NCBI GenBank assembly: GCA_963680875.1
Contig: OY804579.1
Location: forward strand, 80,651,095-80,715,094
Direction of reading: 5' to 3'
Origin: Bathymodiolus brooksi
Taxonomy: Eukaryota; Mollusca; Bivalvia; Mytilida; Modiolidae
Length of the DNA stretch: 64,000 nucleotides
In this document: piece by piece, positions 55,271-64,000 of the stretch
Layout: each line of letters begins with the position of its first letter
Numbering within the stretch: position 1 is the stretch's first letter
The notes under the pieces: generated by a model
The model's input: the letters and a program-made list of their open reading frames with translations, nothing else
What the model was told of the DNA's origin: nothing
Databases searched by the model: none
Translations under genes and position numbers: made by a program

Positions 55271-55950
55271 CATTGAACGAAATAATAAACAGGAAAATAA
55301 TCAAAATAAGCAAATTGTAATTTCTTCCATCCATATACAACCACTAGAACAGAGAATAATTGTATATTTCACATTTTTGCTACCATGTGACACGAAAAAA
55401 AAGTTTGTTTTCGGTGAATATGCTAACATTATTATCATACAAAAATGAACATGGGTCCGAACACACATTATGTACTGTGAACTATGAAGTTGTTTAAAAA
55501 GTTATCATGATGAATACATGATACGACTGAAAATTGCTCACTTGTCACAAGGACATATACACAGCCACTACTTGACATTAAACAAAATTTACAATTCATT
55601 GATAAATTCCTAAGAGATGAAAACATCGGTCTTTGTTATATTGTTGATGCCAGCAACCATAATATGTAGATAGCTACAGAACCGTAGCTCTTATGTTTTT
55701 GCTTTGTTGTGACCATAGAGCTACGGATGTCACCCGTTTGTAAACTTGAAGAATTCTGAATCTAACTGAGGTCAAGCCATTTAATAAAAGAAAACTAGAC
55801 ATAAAAAAAAATTACGACCGATTACTGGACAATTGAAATAAAAGGCATACATTTTATTTATTTGGTAAGCTTCTGACATTTTTTTGTGATGTCCAACGAT
55901 GCACCTGCCAAGTTTTCTTTTATTAAATATGCTAATTATTCTGTGCAGAC

Positions 55951-56064
55951 CTGCAATGTCATGGTCGCTCCACAATGGAAGCCGAATATTTCTGGGGACG
56001 TCACAATAGTATGGTTTAGTGAAGTATGATCGTCTGCTCTCCAATAGATTATACGGCGCAGACA
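55951..56064 (-). CDS. Gene B copy 2, probable internal exon
   Basis: 114 nt, phase 1-1, acceptor cctacctaatag|, donor CATTGCAG|gtctgc. Three or four replacements relative to copy 1, no indel. Confidence 0.45.
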
Positions 56065-57169
56065 CTATTAGGTAGGTCTCTATCCATAAATACCGCAAAG
56101 GTCAAGCGAACACCGTATACGAAAAAATGAACCGATTTGTTTACATATTTGCCGAAAAATGCATTAGAAGCCTTCTCTTTATTATATAACAGTGACACTA
56201 TTTTTTCCATATTGACCCTACATTTTATTCATTGAACGTCTAGTGCCTGTGGTCTGGTCGAATGTGACGTTCAAAGGTCACTTCCTGTTTACATCAGAAA
56301 CGACAGGTAACTTAATTGTTCTAGAGCCATTCACAATGCCCACGAGATACGAATCAAAATTTAATAATGTATTAATAATGAGAGACATTGCCAAATACTT
56401 CAAAGGCAATGAAGTCTTCAATATTCGATTCCTGTTCCAAGTAAAATATTACCGGAAGTTCCAAAACTAAAATCGAAGTACTGTGACCGAATAGAAACGA
56501 AGCAGATTACGCAGTATGAAATCAATAGTAATACCCATCTTCTCGGGGAAACAGCCATCTGCACAGTGGTCATGTTTCCAATTTTGACATTTCTATTTAC
56601 TAACCAGGGACATACAATCATTGCGTATAGAATCGAATATTTGTTATTCCCCATGGACTGCATTGATATCAATTTCTCTGTCATCATTTCATCAGATATC
56701 TACGACTGGGTCAATACCTCTGCTGGTGGAGTATTAGTCCCCGAGAGTATCATCCGCCCAGTAGTCAGTGCTTCGGCACTGACGTGGTTTATTATATATA
56801 TTTATTACTGAAAATTTACAGTTCCTAAATAATGTAATTATTTATTAATAAAACTAAGGTTCTCCTCCCCCAGGCATACGTGACCTTAGCCGATTATTAT
56901 TTGGCTTTTCAATCTTTCGATTTTGTCCGTACCTGATGAAGGTTATTCCAGAAACGTGTTGTGTGCACTAAATTTGATATCTACGTTTTTATAATTCAGA
57001 CTTATTATACAGGGTTTAGAAGCCGTGAAGGAGCTTTATCACATTTTTAACCTTTTAGAACTTCCCAGAAACTTTTAACTTTATTAGTAGTGTTAATCTT
57101 GATTTTTTTTTAATTTAGCCGCACTTTCCTTTTCCTTGATCGCCTCTCAAACTTTAAATTTACGACGGG

Positions 57170-57280
57170 GTTAGGGTTATGGTTATGGTGTCTAACGCCA
57201 CTTTCAACGATATTTCAGTTATATCGTGGCGGTAAGTTTTATTGGTGAAGGAAACCGAAGTCCCCGGAGAAAACCAATTA
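57170..57280 (-). repeat. Truncated SINE at duplication breakpoint, copy 2
   Basis: Same truncated SINE as 24,460-24,566; beyond it the sequence changes to the 57.29-62.68 kb block. Confidence 0.7.
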
Positions 57281-57568
57281 AGCTACACATTCACCATTTG
57301 TTATGGATGACCACGCCGTAAAACATAGAACTAATTTGACTTGACATATTTGTATTGGAACTGTAAAAAGGAACATCGGGATTGCTTCGACACGAAACAT
57401 CAGAAGTGCTACTGGCTGTAGAATTTGTGGAGGTTTTACGAGGTAAGTTTGCTGAAAAGCATTTCTGTTAGTTTCACTTTCAAAGTTTCAGTGTTGCTGA
57501 GGATGTTTGATATTTTCTTGTGTCTTTCCTCACTCAATGTTGAGTAATTATTAATAAATGCCACATTG

Positions 57569-57781
57569 TTATGCCCTGATATTTGCATAATATCTATCCC
57601 CTCCACATTGTTTTCTCTTAACTTCTGGATGGGATAAGATATTTTCTGGCACTGATTGATTAATGTCTAATTTGCAACTATCCTTCATTTTTTTCATGAG
57701 ACTGGAAAGTTTTCTTTCATGCACTTTTCTACCTGTTTCTAAAGCTCGTACAAATAAATTATGTATTTTGCGACAATGCAA
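57569..57781 (-). other. Uncharacterised basic ORF, unit 1
   Basis: 70 codons: MHCRKIHNLFVRALETGRKV ... KRKQCGGDRYYANIR. Lys/Arg-rich and protein-like, not recognised. Possibly part of the same mobile element as the DUF3504-type fragment. Confidence 0.3.
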
Positions 57782-58974
57782 GTATATAAAGGAGGAGAAG
57801 CTAATACCAATCTTCTGGACTTTACATAGGTTTCAATGGAAAATTGGAATTTATTTTTATAGAATAAAATAAAACTTTCATATATACATGGTAAATTGAA
57901 GAAAATCAAAATAGAGATCTGATTTAGTGTCAACAAGCACCAGATATGATTTTAATTACTATATTTAACTTCTGTTTGTATATCATAATCAAATGAATTA
58001 ATATGCATTGAAGTCTACATGTATATAGAATCCCCACCAACTATTTTCTTCATATCAAATTTGCTATTATTAAACCATAATCCATTGATTGGTAAATTAC
58101 ATAATGCGATGTCACTAAGGAACCAAGAATATTATGGACATAGGTGTTGTGACCAGAAAAATATTAGAGTGAAGGATATATTTTTCTGGAATGAACAATA
58201 TTTACATGATAATGTTGGTTGTTGCGAGTAATGACTAATGTGCGAATATATTTTCTGAGTCGGATCATACAAAAATGCATTATGAAAGCTTGAAGTTTCA
58301 AATATTCAAACATTGCTAATTTAGTCAGCATTTTGTTCCTTTTTTCTTGTTATTTTATTAGTAAATATATAATAACATGTATTTTAATTATAATCAATGC
58401 TATATTAATGTCTTTCAGATGAATGGCTGGATTAATGGTTTAACAGTGTACAATGTACATGTGATGTTTGAAATAAGTGCAAAGACTATATATGAAAGAA
58501 ATAATTGCATAAAAACCTATGAACGTTTTATAAAGATCTGATTAAACAAAGGACATTTTTCAAGAACTATCACTCAGTTGTTGCATACAGGCCAGGGGTA
58601 TGTGAATCAGTTTCAAATGGAATTGCACAAAATAAAAAATGTACTGTAATCCTGATCAACAGTGAGTAGAATTCCAGCAGATAAAACACTAGTTTCAACT
58701 GACAAATCACACAACTTTGTTGGAATTTTGCAAAAGAAAAAAATGTTTTAAAAAAAGATGCAAAATGATTGGAGGAAGTGACTGAATACAATTATTCCAA
58801 ATGGTTAAAACAAATTATATAGATATTTTGTGGTGTCATAAATAATTCAGAATATAAATAATTATCTATAATTTTAAAGTGACTTGATGCAATAGCAGGA
58901 ATATGTGATCTTTTCACCTTGAATAAATCTACTATCTGATATGTTGAAGTAATTGATGTGAATTAATTGAACAT

Positions 58975-59205
58975 TTAATATGAAGAAATTTTATAATAAA
59001 ATATATGTAGTAATCTTAGAGTTTGATGTTCAAACTGTACTGAGTTATTTAACCATATAAGTGTGTTTAGTAAAGATTGTGGTGTGTGACTGCCCAGAAC
59101 GTTTCTGTTATAACGGATGTTAATTTCCTCATCTGTTGGAGGGCATGCCCTCTTTGGTTTATTCCCTTTCTCCTGTAGTTTTAGTTGCTTTTGTTCTGTT
59201 TTCAA
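58975..59205 (-). pseudogene. DUF3504/Crypton-derived-type fragment, unit 1
   Basis: KTEQKQLKLQEKGNKPKRAC then TDEEIN and LLNTLIWLNNSVQF resemble the start of the DUF3504 domain of QRICH1/ZMYM-like and Crypton-derived proteins. The normal continuation is lost after VQF. No start or splice context established. Confidence 0.45.
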
Positions 59206-59606
59206 AGCTTCCCTGTCAAGTTATAAATGATTCGGATTTGTTTAAGATTTTTGTTTTGTTTTTTATTGACTTCTAGGATTTTTTTTATCGTAAAATATGT
59301 ATAAAAAATATGAAATTTTAAAATTATTAGTTTCATTTTGTCGGTTTGTAAATTTACAAATAGTGAGAACGAAAACATTTATTAGAAAAAGACGACGTCG
59401 ATTATTGACATTGGTTACGGTTAATATTGTACCTCCTTCACAGGAGAGCAGAAACATACAAAAAAGTAGTTCCGGAATCTATGGGCGGGGCTTAAAAGTT
59501 TATTCATAGGTTTAAAAGTTTATTCGTAGGCTTCAAAAGTTTATTCGTAGGCTACGAATAAAGCAAAAATTTATTCGTATGGTATATTTGTACAGCAAAT
59601 GTACTG

Positions 59607-59782
59607 ATTGCAGGATAAATATACAATATTGGTCTGTTGACGGTAAATATAGAATTTATTTGACAAGGCTGAGAAACGGGGTGAAAGACGAGCTTCTAGC
59701 GAGTCTTTCTCCCCGTTTCGCGCCGAGTCAAATAAATTCTATATTTACCGTCAACAGACCAATATTGTATTTATCCTGCAAT
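59607..59782. mobile_element. Foldback (MITE-like) element, same family
   Basis: Same terminal motif (attgcaggataaat) and same asymmetric core (cggcgcgaaac on one arm, ggctgagaaac on the other) as 15,445-15,610, but different arm sequence and opposite orientation. Confidence 0.65.
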
Positions 59783-60066
59783 CCACGATGTCCTAAAAAA
59801 TAATCTTAACTCGTAAAAATGCCTTTTTTAATGCAACGGAATCCTCACTATTTGGCGTAGTAAAATACCAGATTTTTTTTGCTGACAAAAATTCGCGAAC
59901 AAATAGTTCTCAAAAGGAAGTGAAATAACTTTATTTAAGTGAAGATTTATTGATTAAGGTGAAAATCTATATAGAAAATTGATAGTTTAGAACCTGAAAT
60001 ATATATATTTAATATGTTTTTCATAGATATGAAAACACATTAATTTAGCGATCATACGTCACATGC

Positions 60067-60327
60067 GGTCATACTTAAATACGCCTGCAGTAGTAACCAG
60101 GTAAATATATACGCCTGTGTGAAAAGGTATACGCCTGCAACTATATGGTTCACTTTTATTTTTATTTTTTTATATCAAATAATAAACATCCGATATATTC
60201 CTTTTACTAGTTTATATTAAAAAAATAAAAATAAAAAAGAACCATATAGTTGCAGGCGTCCACCTTTGTATGACACACAGGCGTATATATGTGCCTGGTT
60301 ACTACTGCAGGCGTATTTAAGTATGAC
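60067..60327. mobile_element. Long foldback between the direct repeats
   Basis: ~105-bp arms (ggtcatacttaaatacgcct ... and its complement) around a ~50-nt AT-rich loop; each arm carries three acgcctg motifs. No ORF. Confidence 0.65.
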
Positions 60328-60823
60328 CCACACAGTTTGTAAACATGTGAAAGCAATACACACATTCATGTATAGACGATTCGAGCTTGTTTTAAGTAAA
60401 CTAGGTAGAGTAGAGAAAACAGAAAGATTAATCATTTATCTCAACAAACTGAACTGATTCACGGAAATGTATTTAACAACGATGTCAAACACTCAAATGC
60501 TCAGTTATTGGGATATTTAGTCATTTGTGAAAATTGTGTACACATTCACCATTTGTTATGGATGACCACGCCGTAAAACATAGAACTAATTTGACTTGAC
60601 ATATTTGTATTGGAACTGTAAAAAGGAACATCGGGATTGCTTCGACACGAAACATCAGAAGTGCTACTGGCTGTATAATTTGTGGAGGTTTTACGAGGTA
60701 AGTTTGCTGAAAAGCATTTCTGTTAGTTTCACTTTCAAAGTTTCAGTGTTGCTGAGGATGTTTGATATTTTCTTGTGTCTTTCCTCACTCAATGTTGAGT
60801 AATTATTAATAAATGCCACATTG

Positions 60824-61036
60824 TTATGCCCTGATATTTGCATAATATCTATCCCCTCCACATTGTTTTCTCTTAACTTCTGGATGGGATAAGATATTTT
60901 TTGGCACTGATTGATTAATGTCTAATTTGCAACTATCCTTCATTTTTTTCATGAGACTGGAAAGTTTTCTTTCATGCACTTTTCTACCTGTTTCTAAAGC
61001 TCGTACAAATAAATTATGTATTTTGCGACAATGCAA
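60824..61036 (-). other. Uncharacterised basic ORF, unit 2
   Basis: Same as 57,569-57,781 with one E/K change. Confidence 0.3.
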
Positions 61037-62229
61037 GTATATAAAGGAGGAGAAGCTAATACCAATCTTCTGGACTTTACATAGGTTTCAATGGAAAATT
61101 GGAATTTATTTTTATAGAATAAAATAAAACTTTCATATATACATGGTAAATTGAAGAAAATCAAAATAGAGATCTGATTTAGTGTCAACAAGCACCAGAT
61201 ATGATTTTAATTACTATATTTAACTTCTATTTGTATATCATAATCAAATGAATTAATATGCATTGAAGTCTACATGTATGTAGAATCCCCACCAACTATT
61301 TTCTTCATATCAAATTTGCTATTATTAAACCATAATCCATTGATTGGTAAATTACATAATGCGATGTCACTAAGGAACCAAGAATATTATGGACATAGGT
61401 GTTGTGACCAGAAAAATATTAGAGTGAAGGATATATTTTTCTGGAATGAACAATATTTACATGATAATGTTGGTTGTTGCGAGTAATGACTAATGTGCGA
61501 ATATATTTTCTGAGTCGGATCATACAAAAATGCATTATGAAAGCTTGAAGTTTCAAATATTCAAACATTGCTAATTTAGTCAGCATTTTGTTCCTTTTTT
61601 CTTGTTATTTTATTAGTAAATATATAATAACATGTATTTTAATTATAATCAATGCTATATTAATGTCTTTCAGATGAATGGCTGGATTAATGGTTTAACA
61701 GTGTACAATGTACATGTGATGTTTGAAATAAGTGCAAAGACTATATATGAAAGAAATAATTGCATAAAAACCTATGAACGTTTTATAAAGATCTGATTAA
61801 ACAAAGGACATTTTTCAAGAACTATCACTCAGTTGTTGCATACAGGCCAGGGGTATGTGAATCAGTTTCAAATGGAATTGCACAAAATAAAAAATGTACT
61901 GTAATCCTGATCAACAGTGAGTAGAATTCCAGCAGATAAAACACTAGTTTCAACTGACAAATCACACAACTTTGTTGGAATTTTGCAAAAGAAAAAAATG
62001 TTTTAAAAAAAGATGCAAAATGATTGGAGGAAGTGACTGAATACAATTATTCCAAATGGTTAAAACAAATTATATAGATATTTTGTGGTGTCATAAATAA
62101 TTCAGAATATAAATAATTATCTATAATTTTAAAGTGACTTGATGCAATAGCAGGAATATGTGATCTTTTCACCTTGAATAAATCTACTATCTGATATGTT
62201 GAAGTAATTGATGTGAATTAATTGAACAT

Positions 62230-62460
62230 TTAATATGAAGAAATTTTATAATAAAATATATGTAGTAATCTTAGAGTTTGATGTTCAAACTGTACTGAGT
62301 TATTTAACCATATAAGTGTGTTTAGTAAAGATTGTGGTGTGTGACTGCCCAGAACGTTTCTGTTATAACGGATGTTAATTTCCTCATCTGTTGGAGGGCA
62401 TGCCCTCTTTGGTTTATTCCCTTTCTCCTGTAGTTTTAGTTGCTTTTGTTCTGTTTTCAA
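62230..62460 (-). pseudogene. DUF3504/Crypton-derived-type fragment, unit 2
   Basis: Identical fragment in the second direct repeat; lies just downstream (minus strand) of the orphan receptor exon 1. Confidence 0.45.
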
Positions 62461-62707
62461 AGCTTCCCTGTCAAGTTATAAATGATTCGGATTTGTTTAA
62501 GATTTTTGTTTTGTTTTTTATTGACTTCTAGGATTTTTTTTATCGTAAAATATGTATAAAAAATATGAAATTTTAAAATTATTAGTTTCATTTTGTCGGT
62601 TTGTGAATTGACGCAGTTGCAAAGGAAATAGATGTCGTTTTGAATTTTTTTGACTCGGGAATGAAAATACAAGATTTTAAGGGTGGGGCTGTCCTGTCCT
62701 CGAGTAC

Positions 62708-62778
62708 CTGTGGATACATATTGCTTTGCTACTCGCATAGAGGTTAAGAATAGCAAAGAGCATACTGAGAACTGACAT
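62708..62778 (-). pseudogene. Receptor copy 3: orphan signal-peptide exon
   Basis: Matches exon 1 of copies 1 and 2 (same ATG, signal peptide and donor), but homology stops at about 62,678, 30 nt past the donor. No receptor exons 2-10 are visible downstream on the minus strand to 57,290. Either a truncated copy or a first exon now joined to other DNA. Confidence 0.6.
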
Positions 62779-62891
62779 GTTATATGAACAAATGTCAGAC
62801 TAGTTATATATATATATAGGCTTAATGAGATGTGAACGTACATCTATGTATTAAATTACAAACATTAAAAAAGGGGGTAATGTTTAAGGTT

Positions 62892-63140
62892 ATGGTGTTT
62901 AACGCCACTTTCAACGATATTACATTTATATCGTGGCGGTCAGTCTTATTGTTGGAGGAAACCGGAGTACCCGGAGAAAAACACCGACCTGCCGCAAGTC
63001 ACTGACAAACTTATCACAAAGTGTTGTATCAAGTACACCTCGCCTTAGCGGGAATCGAACTCACAACGTTAGTGGTGATAGGAACTGATTACATAGGTAA
63101 TTCTAAAATCTAACAATCATACGCTCACGACCACGACGGC
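62892..63140 (-). repeat. tRNA-derived SINE (copy 3)
   Basis: Third orthologue of 20,033-20,286. Confidence 0.72.
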
Positions 63141-63967
63141 CTCTAAGAACAAAAACAAACAACCATACCCCCAAAGAAAACAAGAACAAAAAAACAAAGA
63201 AAAACATTGATTTTAAGTACTCTGCACTGTAATATCCTTTAGTAAAATTATTATTTTACATGATTAGATATCGAATGATCTATCAAGGAATTCATTCTTT
63301 CAATAAAATAAGTGAAAATATTTTCAATGTGCGTTCTGAATCATACTATATGTTACACGACGGATGCCACTAGTTGTTGTCATAAACCAGTCTGAGAGTA
63401 GTATGTCACGACTTACTCGTTCTTGTTATAATCCAGAGTACAATGACATAGCTTACTCATAATATGCTATATTCCACAGTAGATTGGTCTGGCATATACT
63501 CGGTTCTGTTATCAGCATTTTTACCTCTTTTTTTAAATTTGTTATCTCATTCCGTAAAATTCAACTTTGTTGCAATAAATATTTATCACTTGGTTGTGTT
63601 TATGCAAAGTTAGCAAATGTTATAAAGTCCGTTTGACTTCTATAAATGTTCAGATGTTTTTTAAAAAAATCCAGTTTTCAAATCAACAATTGTTTCCCCT
63701 AGATGTTTGCTAATATATGATATAAACGAACTCTGACAATTAATTTCAAAATTTTTGGTTCATTATTAAAAAGGTTACCCATAAGGTCTCTATGTTAATT
63801 ATATTTACTAATGTGTAAAAATCTGGTCATAGTTCGTGGTAGTAGTGCTACTATCAAGAGGAATCGATAATAAGAAATCTATCTAATGAGACCAGTCAAT
63901 TTAAAATTTACTTTTCCTTAAAAAAAAATATGACAACCGTGTCAAAAATTGCCATGGAGATGGTTTT

Positions 63968-64000
63968 TTAGTTGCGTGGTAAAATATCCAGTAATATAAT
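63968..64000 (-). CDS. Gene B copy 3, partial last exon
   Basis: The last codons (ending PRN and TAA) of a third gene B copy are visible before the window ends. Confidence 0.45.
   Translation of the reverse strand: MILLDILPRN

Larger units (their letters stand above)
25412..57280. repeat. Segmental duplication, copy 2
   Basis: Starts within the sequence matching base 1 and ends at the same SINE position as copy 1. Larger because of the LINE (33.57-39.89 kb), Tc1 (42.99-44.55 kb), foldback insertion (31.67-32.35 kb) and local reduplication (47.2-51.1 kb). Confidence 0.85.
57286..59350. repeat. ~2.06 kb direct repeat, unit 1
   Basis: Nearly identical to 60,541-62,605 (about four or five differences seen), far more alike than the 25-kb duplicates. 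Confidence 0.85.
60541..62605. repeat. ~2.06 kb direct repeat, unit 2
   Basis: Offset 3,255 bp from unit 1; ends at gtcggtttgt, after which the units diverge. Confidence 0.85.
62678..64000. repeat. Segmental duplication, copy 3 (partial)
   Basis: Matches 19,829-21,130 and 53,183-54,480: receptor exon 1, its upstream region, a minus-strand SINE, and the end of gene B. Runs off the window. Confidence 0.8.

Noticed and set aside
61274..61486. 70-codon plus-strand ORF in the direct repeats
   Set aside because: Identity between the units is too high to show constraint, and no domain or splice context was seen.
57286..62605. LTR retrotransposon with 2.06 kb LTRs
   Set aside because: No TG...CA ends, primer-binding site, polypurine tract or gag-pol coding in the 1.19 kb between the repeats; duplication fits better.

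Overview
The window reads as AT-rich, intron-rich animal DNA, most likely from a mollusc and probably a bivalve. Supporting signs are interspersed tRNA-derived SINEs, retroelement tails and reverse-transcriptase scraps of kinds I remember from bivalve genomes, GT-AG introns, and protein modules (WSC-like, C-type-lectin-like) typical of expanded molluscan receptor families. The species-level guess is from memory and weak. Nothing prokaryotic is present.

The main structure is a large head-to-tail segmental duplication. Copy 1 runs from base 1 (already inside the unit) to about 24,566. Copy 2 runs from about 25,412 to about 57,280. A third, partial copy starts near 62,678 and continues past the window end. 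Copies 1 and 2 align along their whole length, but each carries private insertions. Copy 2 is longer mainly because it holds a ~6.3 kb LINE (33.57-39.89 kb), a Tc1-like transposon (42.99-44.55 kb), a ~0.7 kb foldback insertion (31.67-32.35 kb) and a local reduplication at 47.2-51.1 kb. Both copies end at the same point inside a partial SINE.

Each copy holds one minus-strand multi-exon gene that I assembled from splice sites, reading phase and conservation between copies. It encodes a single-pass membrane receptor: signal peptide, W/C-rich lectin-like segment, WSC-like Cys module, two Cys-pair segments resembling C-type-lectin C-termini, Ser/Thr-rich stalk, transmembrane helix, and a cytoplasmic tail with a YEEV tyrosine motif. 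Copy 1 (exon 1 at 19,925-19,855 down to the stop at 1,831) is open throughout, about 428 codons. Copy 2 (53,278 down to 27,264) keeps every exon boundary and differs by in-frame indels, but has an in-frame stop in exon 6. Copy 3 shows only the signal-peptide exon (62,778-62,708), and its downstream exons are replaced by other DNA. Upstream of the receptor, on the same strand, lie two exons of a second membrane protein gene (gene B; 22,836-22,723 and 21,358-21,093; copy 2 56,064-55,951 and 54,708-54,443; start of a third copy at 63,968-64,000).

The rest is mostly mobile DNA: about 20 SINE copies, remnants of a probable Penelope-like retroelement with a recurring 3' tail, non-LTR fragments (18.5-19.6, 24.6-25.1, 48.9-49.2, 51.3-53.0 kb and a near-complete but broken LINE at 33.6-39.9 kb), a DD34E Tc1 element, foldback/MITE-like palindromes, microsatellites and several minisatellites. 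One is a 30-bp in-frame repeat inside the LINE reverse transcriptase. The block 57.29-62.68 kb holds a ~2.06 kb sequence twice as near-identical direct repeats, including a fragment resembling the DUF3504/Crypton-derived domain.

Exon calls are by eye from sequence logic. There is no transcript evidence.
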